From Candidatus Poribacteria bacterium (GTDB lineage Bacteria > Poribacteria > WGA-4E > WGA-3G), in NCBI GenBank assembly GCA_958295815.1, contig OY282374.1, forward strand, positions 1,074,856-1,138,855: 64,000 nt of DNA, in the 5' to 3' direction. The notes under the pieces were generated by a model, which saw only the letters and a program-made list of their open reading frames with translations, was not told where the DNA came from and did not search any database. Shown here piece after piece: positions 50,366 through 58,853 of the stretch. Positions within the stretch are counted from its first letter, which is position 1, and each line of letters begins with the position of its first letter. A program made the translations under genes and the position numbers.

Positions 50366-53074
50366 ATGCGCAGACAAATTATAATATCAATTTTGGTTTT
50401 CGCACTGATCGGAATAATAGGAGGTAGCACGACAATGGCAGAAGTAGGAGAAATGGCGGGAGTAACGAACGCTTCCGAGGTTTGGCGCGCCTTACAACGC
50501 CTACAGACGACTGCCACCGTTCTACACACCGTTGCGCACCCTGACGATGAAAACGGCGCGTTGTTAACGTGGCTTAGCCGTGGGCGCGGTATCAGAACCG
50601 GGTTATACTCAACCACGCGTGGCGAAGGTGGGGCAAACCTCATTGGGCCTGAATTGTTCGATGGGCTCGGCATTATTCGGACCGAGGAACACCTCGTGGC
50701 ATCACGATACTACGGCATAGACCTCTTTTTTAGCAGTGCCGTCGATTTCGGCTATTCCAAACGACTCGACGAAACGTTAGAAAAGTGGGATTATCAGATG
50801 CTCTTAGAGGATATGGTCCGCCTGATTCGGTACTATCGACCGGATGTTATGATCTCTCGGTTTCAAGGAAACCGCCAAGATGGACATGGTCACCATCAAG
50901 CGTCTGGTGTCGTGACTTTAGAGGCGTTCCGTGCCGCAGGCGACGCGAATCAGTTCCCAGAACATCTCGCAGCGGGACTACAGCCGTGGCAACCGAAAAA
51001 ACTCTATATAGCGCGTTCCAGATGGCGCCGCAGTAACACCGAAATTGACGACGCACCTGTCCTAAAGATTGATACAGGTGAATATAACGCCTTGTTAGGG
51101 CTCTCTTATGCGCAAATTGCGCGTCAAGGACTGAGTTACCAACGTTCGCAGGGGGCAGGACAAACACGCGCGTCTAAAGGTTCCTCAGTTGCCGAACTGC
51201 GGTTAGCCAATACAACGCTCCCCGAGCCAACGGAGCCAGAGCAGAACCTTTTTGATGGTCTTGACACCACGATTATGGGTATGGCAACGCTCGCCAATAC
51301 ACCTGCTTTGAATGCAACGTTTACGCAAGTTCAGGAGAGTGTTGATGCTGCGCTACGCGACTATGATGCCCGCCGTTCTTGGACAGTTGTGCCTCACCTC
51401 GTTAGTGGATTGAAAGCAACCCGTGACTTAATCGAGAGTATCCAGAGCGTTCAGCTTGATGATGCTACCCGCTCCCATCTCCTTTTTCTGCTTCAAAATA
51501 AAGAGCAAGAGTTCATAATTGCGGCGAATGCTGCCCTCGGCACATCTCTGGAGGTGCTCGTGCAACCCGCGGGTCCACAAGGTGGATTTTTCCGTTCTCC
51601 TGAGACCTTCACTGTCGCGATTCCGGGTCAAAAATTTTCAATCGGGATGCGGATGGTGAATCCAGCACCCGTTGCAGCTGAGCTTATTGAAGCATCACTC
51701 CGCACGCCAGAAGGCTGGAGCGTGCATCGGGTACAGACAGAATCGGATGAAAAAGAGGGAATGTCCATACAGCCAAACGAACCCGTCTCTGTTGCGTTTG
51801 AGGTGGAAGTGCCACAGGATGCGTCGTATTCGCAACCGTATTGGACGCGCGCCTCTGAATATCACGATGCTGTCTATACGCTGGAGCGTCCAGAATTTCG
51901 ATTTTTGCCTTACACACCACCTGATGTTCACGGGGGCGTGACCTATCGCATAGACGGTGTGGACTTTACATTGACGCAGCCGGTGCAGACTGTTTCAATT
52001 AACAGACCTTGGGGAGAGAGACGGCGTCTGCTGACGGTGGCTCCTGCCATCAGTTTATCTCTGTCACCACGTATCGGCGTCGTTCCGATATCCGAATCCG
52101 CAGCAGCAGGTGGAAAAACGACATTTACTGTCACAGTGGAGATGCTAAATAACGTAAAAGGTGAAGCAGAAGGAACTCTTTCGCTTGAGTTACCAGAAGG
52201 ATGGAATGCCTCCCCTGAAAAAGCGTCTTTTGCCTTCACACATGAAGGAGCGAGTAAGACATTTACCTTTCAGGTGTCCGCTGAGGGTGTAGAAACAGGC
52301 ATGGATTACACAATTCAAGCCGTTGCGATATCTAATGGCGAGGCGTACACTACTGGTTATCAAGCGATTGACCATACTGATCTCGAACCGCGTCACCTAT
52401 ATCGTCCTGCTACAATGAAACTCCACGGCGTTTCGATCGAACTCCCAGCGGATTTAAAAGTCGGTTATATCATGGGAGTGGGTGATAGAGTGCCTGAAGC
52501 ACTACAACAGATCGGTATCGACGTTGAGATGCTTGACCGTGAAGAACTCCGCACCGGAGACTTGAGCCGGTTTGATACCATCCTTATCGGCATTCGGGCG
52601 TATGCTGTTCGACAAGATCTGATTGCCTATAATGGTCGGCTCCTTGATTACGCGCATAAAGGCGGCAACCTCATCGTCCAATATCAGACTCCTGAATTTG
52701 ATGCAGCACCTTTTGGTCCATATCCTTATACAATGGGTAGACGACCAGAGGAAGTCTCCGAAGAGGACGCACAGGTGAACATTTTGATGCCGGAGCATCC
52801 TATATTCCAACATCCGAATCAAATTACGGAAGCAGATTTCGATGGATGGGTTGAGGAGCGCGGTTCAAAATTCTTGACCGAATGGGATTCAAACTATCAG
52901 GCACTCCTCACATGCAACGACCGAGAACAGGAACCGCAGCACGGCGGGTTCCTCACTGCCCAATACGGACAAGGCACATACACCTATGCTGCCTATGCTT
53001 TTTATAGGCAGCTTCCGGCTGGTGTAGCAGGGGCATACCGTCTTTTCATGAATATGCTCGTCCTCGGCAAGTAG
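50366..53074 (+). CDS. Exported PIG-L deacetylase with NEW3-like and ThuA-like C-terminal domains
   Basis: A 902-aa protein. After a signal peptide, the PIG-L (LmbE) deacetylase domain has 'VAHPDDENGALLTWLSRG' (zinc AHPDDE) and 'GHGHHQASG' with the third ligand. The middle is beta-rich, with an NPCBM-associated NEW3-like domain ('LSLELPEGWNASPEKASF'). The last ~200 residues resemble a ThuA/GATase1-like fold ('FDTILIGIRAYAVRQDL'). PIG-L enzymes remove acetyl from N-acetylglucosamine compounds, so an extracellular glycan deacetylase is likely. ATG at 50366 has TTTGGAGG 7 nt upstream. Confidence 0.85.
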   Translation: MRRQIIISILVFALIGIIGGSTTMAEVGEMAGVTNASEVWRALQRLQTTATVLHTVAHPDDENGALLTWLSRGRGIRTGLYSTTRGEGGANLIGPELFDGLGIIRTEEHLVASRYYGIDLFFSSAVDFGYSKRLDETLEKWDYQMLLEDMVRLIRYYRPDVMISRFQGNRQDGHGHHQASGVVTLEAFRAAGDANQFPEHLAAGLQPWQPKKLYIARSRWRRSNTEIDDAPVLKIDTGEYNALLGLSYAQIARQGLSYQRSQGAGQTRASKGSSVAELRLANTTLPEPTEPEQNLFDGLDTTIMGMATLANTPALNATFTQVQESVDAALRDYDARRSWTVVPHLVSGLKATRDLIESIQSVQLDDATRSHLLFLLQNKEQEFIIAANAALGTSLEVLVQPAGPQGGFFRSPETFTVAIPGQKFSIGMRMVNPAPVAAELIEASLRTPEGWSVHRVQTESDEKEGMSIQPNEPVSVAFEVEVPQDASYSQPYWTRASEYHDAVYTLERPEFRFLPYTPPDVHGGVTYRIDGVDFTLTQPVQTVSINRPWGERRRLLTVAPAISLSLSPRIGVVPISESAAAGGKTTFTVTVEMLNNVKGEAEGTLSLELPEGWNASPEKASFAFTHEGASKTFTFQVSAEGVETGMDYTIQAVAISNGEAYTTGYQAIDHTDLEPRHLYRPATMKLHGVSIELPADLKVGYIMGVGDRVPEALQQIGIDVEMLDREELRTGDLSRFDTILIGIRAYAVRQDLIAYNGRLLDYAHKGGNLIVQYQTPEFDAAPFGPYPYTMGRRPEEVSEEDAQVNILMPEHPIFQHPNQITEADFDGWVEERGSKFLTEWDSNYQALLTCNDREQEPQHGGFLTAQYGQGTYTYAAYAFYRQLPAGVAGAYRLFMNMLVLGK

Positions 53075-53082
53075 TTTAACAC

Positions 53083-54183
53083 CTAATCCGTTTCCCACGG
53101 TGCTACATCCCCAACGGGCGGTGGTGCCGGGAAACGGCTTACAACATCAATAGGCCTACCCGCATCGGACGATTCAATCACGCGTTCACATACCTCTAAC
53201 GCATGTCGTGCCTGCGCGCCGTTGCAACGCGGGTTCCGATCTAATCGGATAGCGTCCGCGAAGTCCGCCACACCTTTACCCCAATCTAACCCCGTGAAGG
53301 ATTTCGGTGGGGAAGATTCGTCTTGCCACGCATCCTGCGGGGTAAATTTTCGGATACCGCGTCCGTCATCGTGTGCCTGAAGAGAGAACCCACCTGCTGT
53401 GCCGTGAATTTCATAAGGCGGAATCCCTGAAGCAACAGTAAAACTGTGATAGATGAGTCCATGTGCGCCGTTCTCAAATTCGAGCACAGCAAATCCGTGG
53501 TCCTTCTCATTTACTTCAAACTCAGTTCCTTTCCTTGGTCCTTGGGTTAACGTCCGTTTTGGAACAGCAAGTCTTGCAAAACCGTGTACTGTTTTGACTG
53601 GGGCAATCATCGTTGTCATGGCAGTGAGTGGGTAAGGTGCTACATCGCGGAAGGGACCGGCATGCATCAGGAACGCGTCGGCATTCGGATGCCAATGTTC
53701 CAAAGGACCTCCGAAATTACCAATCGCAGAGATAACATCGCCGATTTCGCCTTCGCGTATCCGTTGCCAAACGTTCTGTTGAACGTAGCCGAGAATCGCC
53801 GATGGCGCACACGCTAGTTTCAAACCCATTGATTCCGCTGTCTCAACAAGCTCATTTGCTTCATGGGTTCGGATGGAGATCGGTTTCTCAGAATAGACGT
53901 GTTTTCCCGCTTTCAGTGCCGCCAACGAAACCGGATAGTGGGAGATGTGAATCGTCAAATTCACAATTGCTTCTACGTTCGGATCATTCAGCACTTCCTC
54001 AAGCGACTTGTAGACGCGGCCTCCATTTCTTTCTGCCAATGTTGAAGCGCGTTCCTCATCTTGGTCGTAAAATCCAACCAGTTCAATGCGATGCGGATAC
54101 GCTTGGCAGCGCGGTTGATAACCACCCGCCGCTATCATACCACACCCAACTATTACCGTGCGGACTGGGGTTGTATTAGACAT
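53083..54183 (-). CDS. Gfo/Idh/MocA family oxidoreductase
   Basis: A 366-aa NAD(P)-dependent oxidoreductase. The Rossmann motif 'TVIVGCGMIAAGGYQPRCQ' is followed by 'HVYSEKPISIRTHEANELV' with the family Lys-Pro and a C-terminal beta-sheet domain. It is convergent with the PIG-L gene (8-nt gap between stops). The substrate is unknown. No long insertion as in the homologue at 14234. Confidence 0.85.
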   Translation of the reverse strand: MSNTTPVRTVIVGCGMIAAGGYQPRCQAYPHRIELVGFYDQDEERASTLAERNGGRVYKSLEEVLNDPNVEAIVNLTIHISHYPVSLAALKAGKHVYSEKPISIRTHEANELVETAESMGLKLACAPSAILGYVQQNVWQRIREGEIGDVISAIGNFGGPLEHWHPNADAFLMHAGPFRDVAPYPLTAMTTMIAPVKTVHGFARLAVPKRTLTQGPRKGTEFEVNEKDHGFAVLEFENGAHGLIYHSFTVASGIPPYEIHGTAGGFSLQAHDDGRGIRKFTPQDAWQDESSPPKSFTGLDWGKGVADFADAIRLDRNPRCNGAQARHALEVCERVIESSDAGRPIDVVSRFPAPPPVGDVAPWETD

Positions 54184-54204
54184 TCAATCTGCTCCTTCTT
54201 AAGC

Positions 54205-54314
54205 AGGACTTGCACAAAATTAGGTCGGTACATATCTCTTGTAGGAGGGGTTTGTAACCCCGACGTTTTGTAGGGACCTTTTGGACGCAAGAACTGGTGA
54301 ATTGTGTAAGTCCT
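54205..54314. repeat. MITE-like 110-bp element with 13-nt terminal inverted repeats
   Basis: AGGACTTGCACAA (54205-54217) and TTGTGTAAGTCCT (54302-54314) are inverted repeats with one mismatch. Inside is a GTAGG palindrome (54241-54262, GGGGTT-TGT-AACCCC). A related GTAAGTCCTATAGGAC stretch lies at 4986-5001. No transposase. Confidence 0.5.
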
Positions 54315-54413
54315 ATTGGGTATCAATTTCTTTGCAGTCTATGAGGATTAAAGTTTAGCAAATTACCACGCTGGTTGCAAGCCTATATTGTAGCCTTATT
54401 TATCCTTTTTCCC

Positions 54414-54443
54414 TTGACGCAAAAGGTGGATACAGTGTAATAT
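54414..54443 (+). promoter_or_regulatory. Sigma-70 promoter for TPR lipoprotein operon
   Basis: TTGACG (54414-54419) and TAATAT (54438-54443) are 18 nt apart, about 50 nt upstream of the GTG at 54494. Confidence 0.55.
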
Positions 54444-54493
54444 ATACGATAGTAACCTGAAAATTCACACCGCAAAATCTTGAGGTGATAGAT

Positions 54494-54892
54494 GTGTTAA
54501 AATACAACCGACTCGCGTCAATCGCTATTCTTGCCTGTTTAATTCTATCCGGGTGTGCTTTATCGCGCGATACTAACCAAATTGAAGCTTACAATCAATT
54601 CGCGATAAGAGCGGCACAGGCGCAACTCTGGAACGAGGCGGTCTTCCGATGGAAACAGGTTATTGGTGTTGACCCGGAGAACTCTAAGGCTTATAATAAC
54701 CTCGGGGTCGCATATGAAGCACTCGGAGACACGGATGAGGCTGTCGCCGCCTATCAGCGCGCAACGGAATTAGAACCAGATAATAAATATTATCGGCTCA
54801 ACTATCGGCGGTGCCGTATACATATTCGGCGGAGCGGTGTTGATGAGGACGCGCCGCAGCTCGAAGAAGATGAATCGCCATCTACGGAGTAA
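54494..54892 (+). CDS. TPR-repeat lipoprotein
   Basis: A 132-aa lipoprotein ('IAILACLILSGC' lipobox). Two TPR motifs follow ('AQLWNEAVFRWKQVIGVDP', 'SKAYNNLGVAYEALGDTDEA'), then an acidic tail. The GTG at 54494 is preferred because TGAGGTGA lies 6 nt upstream. TPRs mediate protein contacts. It is the first of three genes likely transcribed together (TPR lipoprotein, LpoB/CsgG-like lipoprotein, metalloprotease-TolB-Omp85), suggesting an outer-membrane assembly. Confidence 0.8.
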   Translation: MLKYNRLASIAILACLILSGCALSRDTNQIEAYNQFAIRAAQAQLWNEAVFRWKQVIGVDPENSKAYNNLGVAYEALGDTDEAVAAYQRATELEPDNKYYRLNYRRCRIHIRRSGVDEDAPQLEEDESPSTE

Positions 54893-54905
54893 TGGAGACG
54901 GCAAT

Positions 54906-55622
54906 ATGCAGATGCTGAAAAAGATAACAATCCTTTTAGTAACCCTAATGTTTTTTGGATGTGGTAGTGCTGTCACGCGTGTTTCTATTCCGGTAAAGGT
55001 CCAATCTGAGATTGACATTGGTCGGTATTCCAACTTTGCTGTTTTGCCGTTTGTCAGTGAAAGGCATGCTGAACGCAACGAAGAGCTGCCTCCAGAGGTC
55101 GGCGAGGACATCGCCGCGGTACTCCGCAGAGGTTTGGCACGCCAAAAGAGTTTTGAGGTTGTCAATTCACAGGAAACAGCAAGACTTCTTACCGGTGAAG
55201 ACATTGGAGAGGAGTGGCTCTCTGATACAAAGCACCTCAGCCAACTCGGCGAGTATTTTGAGGTGAAAGGCATTATCGTCGGAAGTTTCCGATTTTACTC
55301 AGATAGCCGCCCAAGACGCTATTATGGTGAGCGTTATTCTATACAACGGCAACGTTACGTAATGGATTATCAGGACTACATGCAGAAAACCTATCTACTC
55401 GCGCTTCGCGTCATGATTATTGATGTCGAAACCGAGAAGATTGTTTGGGATGAATCATACCGACGGAGCACAGCAGAGGCGCACACCATTGGTTCCTTTA
55501 TTTTTTCTCAGGCGGGCCCACAGGCAAATACGGTCAGAGAACTCGGCAGGCGCGCTGTATCAGAGTTTACACGCCAAATTTCCCCACACTATGAGCAGGA
55601 AGATAGATATTTAGTAAAGTGA
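54906..55622 (+). CDS. Lipoprotein with CsgG/LpoB-like nucleotide-binding-like fold
   Basis: A 238-aa lipoprotein ('TILLVTLMFFGC' lipobox). 'RYSNFAVLPFVSERHAERN', 'DIAAVLRRGLARQKSFEVV' and 'YFEVKGIIVGSFRFYSD' follow the pattern of CsgG/LpoB-like outer-membrane lipoproteins. Exact family is uncertain. The ATG at 54906 was chosen over the frame start at 54837, which overlaps the TPR gene. It lies 13 nt after that gene and 13 nt before the next, so co-transcription is very likely. Confidence 0.7.
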   Translation: MQMLKKITILLVTLMFFGCGSAVTRVSIPVKVQSEIDIGRYSNFAVLPFVSERHAERNEELPPEVGEDIAAVLRRGLARQKSFEVVNSQETARLLTGEDIGEEWLSDTKHLSQLGEYFEVKGIIVGSFRFYSDSRPRRYYGERYSIQRQRYVMDYQDYMQKTYLLALRVMIIDVETEKIVWDESYRRSTAEAHTIGSFIFSQAGPQANTVRELGRRAVSEFTRQISPHYEQEDRYLVK

Positions 55623-55635
55623 GTAGGAAAAAGAA

Positions 55636-58600
55636 ATGAATCGTCTAAAAGAAATTCAGAGCAGAATCCTAATGCGAAAAAATATACTTAAAAACCCAAA
55701 AGAAATTTCCAAATCGCCGAAAACCGACAAGGGCAATCGACGCTGCTGTCCAAGAGCACATAGACAAAGAAACTTGGCGAGATCCGTTCTACAGACCCTC
55801 TTTGTCCTTACTTTGTTATTGCCTTGTGTCACATGGGCACAGGGATTTGGAAAGAATAAGATTACGGCGCAACGCTTCGAGTGGCATATCCATAGGACAG
55901 AGCATTTTGATATCCACTATTATCCGAGCGAAGCGAAACTTGTTCCTGTGATGGCTGCTATCGCAGAGGAAGCTTACGAGCAACACAGCGCAGACTTTGA
56001 GCATGAACTGCGAGACAGAACACCTCTTATCCTATACAAGTCTCATAAAGATTTCCAAGAAACCAACATAATCCTCCAAGAACTCCATGAGGGTATCGGA
56101 GGGTTCGCAGAGATCTTTAAGCATCGCATCGTTATACCTTTTACTGGTTCACTTGAAGCGTTTCGAGAGGTAATTTTCCACGAGCTTATTCATATCTTCC
56201 AGTACGATATCATCTATCAGAAACCGCACGCTCGTATCTATAGCGGCGAGTTCCTGTATTCCGCACCTATCTGGTTTATAGAAGGAATGGCGGACTACTT
56301 TGCCGAAGATAACGACGCTATTGGTGAAATGGTGATACGCGATGCAAGCATGAATAATAACATTGTACCGCTACCGCAACTCCAAAATTTCAACCGGCTC
56401 AGTTCACCTTTCGTCGGGTATAAGTTAGGGCAATTGGCAGTGGCGTATCTCACTGAAACATACGGACGTGAAAAAATTGCTGAGATTTTGCAAGGATTAC
56501 GGCAGAGCCGAACCAAGGATATCAATCAAGTTTTCATAGAGGTGCTTGGGGTAGAACTTAAAGAATTTGATAAGGCATGGCGGCAGACAGTCCGAAAACG
56601 CTACTGGCCCCTCATTGAGGACAGAGAATTGCCCGACCTCGTCGCAAAAAATCTTACTGAGAAATCTCGATACTCGCATAACATTAAGCCCATCTGGTCA
56701 CCGAGTGGTGATATTATCGCCTATGTCACAGGAAATGAGGGATTTCTGGAGATTGTCCTCATGTCCGCAAAAACGGGTGAACGCCTCAAACGGGTCACCA
56801 AACAGTTTTTCCGTGAAAAATACGAGGAAATCCGAACGGATTTCAGCGGGTTTGGCAGGAGTCTTGCCTGGGCACCCGATGGCGACAGGATTGCCTTTGT
56901 CGCTAAATATCACGATGCCAACTATCTCTTGGAAGTCAACATCTTGACGGAGGAACTAACAGAGTACTTTGAACTCGATTTTGATAACGTCACCTCCCCG
57001 GACTATGATGGCAGCGGTGAACGTGTCATCTTTTCCGCACTCAAAGAAGGACAGACTGACCTCTATATTATTGAATTATTGACCGGTGAGATAGATCGGT
57101 TGACTTTCGATTCATTCAATGACACGCATCCCTCATGGCATCCAACAACGGGTAAAGTCGTCTATACCTCTGAGCGAGGTGGGAAAAATAGACTCGTCCT
57201 TATAGACCTCAACAGCAATATGGAGCGTGTGCTGACGAATGGTCCGTATAACGCTATCAGCCCAACTTGGACACCCGGTGGTGAATCGATACTGTTTTGT
57301 TCAGACGTACTCGGAATTTACGATGTCTATGAACTTGAGATTGTAGAGAAAGCCAGCGAACAGGAAGGTTCGGATGCTACGGAAGGAACGGATACCGCAC
57401 AACAAATTGATAGCGAGACAGAAGCGGAATCACTCGAAACTCCAACGGAGACAGATAAACCTTCGGACGCATCTCAGGCAATTGAACTTACGCGTCTGAC
57501 CAATATTATGACGGGTTGTTTTAATCCGAGTTTGTCTCCGGATAGAGAACACCTGTTGTTTAGTGCATACCAGAACGGGAAATACGATGTCTGTCTCATG
57601 GATACTTCCAAGGCTATTGAAGCGGAAGTTGAGGTGTCAGACATTGGAGAACCTGTCGAGATTTTGGCAGCTGAAGAACCAGAGAATTATAGGATTGCCA
57701 AGCGAAAGTACAGCACAAGATCCTCTTTCGCTTTGGATGCAATCTTTCCAGATTTCAGTTTTGGTGCCGATGGTATCCTGAGAAGCACGGTACAAATTAT
57801 CGGCAGCGATATGCTCGGTAATCATCGCATTGGGGTCAGCGTGATGAACCAGTCCAGCTATCTCGCCCCGGATTTCATCGCACAGTACGGGTTTTTGACA
57901 CACCGAACCGATGTTGGTGCTATGATCTACAACTATCATGAATACCACATTTTGGGCGGTATCCAGAGTAGGCGTGGCATTTTACAACGGATTACTGGAC
58001 TCGGTGCTTATGTCAATTATCCGTTTGACAGATACCACCGTCTTGACTTTGAACTCGCGATGTATTCAAAGCCGTTTTCCTTTAACTACCAGACAAGCGA
58101 ACCTTTGGATCCGTACGACGATAGAGGTTTACTTAGTGTAGGTTCTGTCGCATTTGTTGCGGATACCACAATGTGGCGTGAGTGGGAGCCGTATACAGGT
58201 TCTCGCTATCGTATCGAGTTTGAGCAATCTTTCCCCGCACTCGGTAGTGAACTCGCACTAACAAACGTTATTTTTGACGCACGCCGCTACTTCGGTCTCG
58301 GTAGACGTTCTACTATTGCGGCGCGGTTGTTACTCGGTGGCAACTTTGGTGCTGACAAATCCTACTTCTATCTCGGTGGAATTGATACTATACGCGGCTA
58401 TGATTATGAAGCATTGGTTGGCACACGCGTTGGACTGCTCAACTTGGAAGTCCGTATCCCGTTCATAGATGTATTGCACTTTGGCTGGCCTGTCCCGTGG
58501 ACACTCGGCGGAATCCGAGGAATCGCCTTCGCAGATATGGGTGGTGCTTGGTCAGATTGGCAGTATGGACCCGAGGATCCGTTTAGGATTTTGGTCTGGG

Positions 58601-58764
58601 AGGATAATCGGCTTCGTCTCGACGATGTCAAAGCCGCAATTGGGATCGGACTCCGACTGCAGCTCGGCGTGTTTTCGGTAGATTTCGCCGCAGCACGACT
58701 TACCGACCTCACTAAATTGGAACCCGGTATAAAATTCCACCTCGGACTTGGACAAGCCTTTTAA
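55636..58764 (+). CDS. Fusion of MA-type metalloprotease, TolB-like propeller and Omp85-like barrel
   Basis: A 1042-aa protein. After an N-terminal membrane/signal segment, residues about 85-330 are a peptidase-MA-like domain with 'VIFHELIHIFQYD' (HExxH) and the gluzincin Glu in 'FIEGMADYFAED'. A TolB/PD40 propeller follows (about 340-680, 'WAPDGDRIAFVA', 'THPSWHPTTGKVVYTS'), broken by an acidic Ser/Thr/Glu linker (about 575-615). The C-terminal ~330 residues form a beta-barrel of the Omp85/BamA surface-antigen type ('YLGGIDTIRGYDYEALVG'). A secreted protease held at the outer membrane is likely. Last of a three-gene lipoprotein operon. Confidence 0.85.
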   Translation: MNRLKEIQSRILMRKNILKNPKEISKSPKTDKGNRRCCPRAHRQRNLARSVLQTLFVLTLLLPCVTWAQGFGKNKITAQRFEWHIHRTEHFDIHYYPSEAKLVPVMAAIAEEAYEQHSADFEHELRDRTPLILYKSHKDFQETNIILQELHEGIGGFAEIFKHRIVIPFTGSLEAFREVIFHELIHIFQYDIIYQKPHARIYSGEFLYSAPIWFIEGMADYFAEDNDAIGEMVIRDASMNNNIVPLPQLQNFNRLSSPFVGYKLGQLAVAYLTETYGREKIAEILQGLRQSRTKDINQVFIEVLGVELKEFDKAWRQTVRKRYWPLIEDRELPDLVAKNLTEKSRYSHNIKPIWSPSGDIIAYVTGNEGFLEIVLMSAKTGERLKRVTKQFFREKYEEIRTDFSGFGRSLAWAPDGDRIAFVAKYHDANYLLEVNILTEELTEYFELDFDNVTSPDYDGSGERVIFSALKEGQTDLYIIELLTGEIDRLTFDSFNDTHPSWHPTTGKVVYTSERGGKNRLVLIDLNSNMERVLTNGPYNAISPTWTPGGESILFCSDVLGIYDVYELEIVEKASEQEGSDATEGTDTAQQIDSETEAESLETPTETDKPSDASQAIELTRLTNIMTGCFNPSLSPDREHLLFSAYQNGKYDVCLMDTSKAIEAEVEVSDIGEPVEILAAEEPENYRIAKRKYSTRSSFALDAIFPDFSFGADGILRSTVQIIGSDMLGNHRIGVSVMNQSSYLAPDFIAQYGFLTHRTDVGAMIYNYHEYHILGGIQSRRGILQRITGLGAYVNYPFDRYHRLDFELAMYSKPFSFNYQTSEPLDPYDDRGLLSVGSVAFVADTTMWREWEPYTGSRYRIEFEQSFPALGSELALTNVIFDARRYFGLGRRSTIAARLLLGGNFGADKSYFYLGGIDTIRGYDYEALVGTRVGLLNLEVRIPFIDVLHFGWPVPWTLGGIRGIAFADMGGAWSDWQYGPEDPFRILVWEDNRLRLDDVKAAIGIGLRLQLGVFSVDFAAARLTDLTKLEPGIKFHLGLGQAF

Positions 58765-58816
58765 CGGAATCCGAGAGGGGTCGCCAACTATCGACTTTAT
58801 TATGAGATCATAAAAC

Positions 58817-58836
58817 CCTCGATGAAGTGATCGAGG
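58817..58836. repeat. Hairpin CCTCGAT/ATCGAGG upstream of UPF0182 gene
   Basis: A 7-bp stem with a 6-nt loop lies 17 nt upstream of the UPF0182 ATG and 52 nt after the preceding gene. No T-run follows, so it is more likely a repeat or leader structure than a terminator. Confidence 0.35.
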
Positions 58837-58853
58837 TTACAACAAGGAGCAAT

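Larger units (their letters stand above)
54184..54493. other. Intergenic region with MITE-like element and promoter
   Basis: This 310-nt spacer between divergent genes holds the 110-bp inverted-repeat element at 54205-54314 and a promoter at 54414-54443. No coding frame is supported. Confidence 0.5.
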
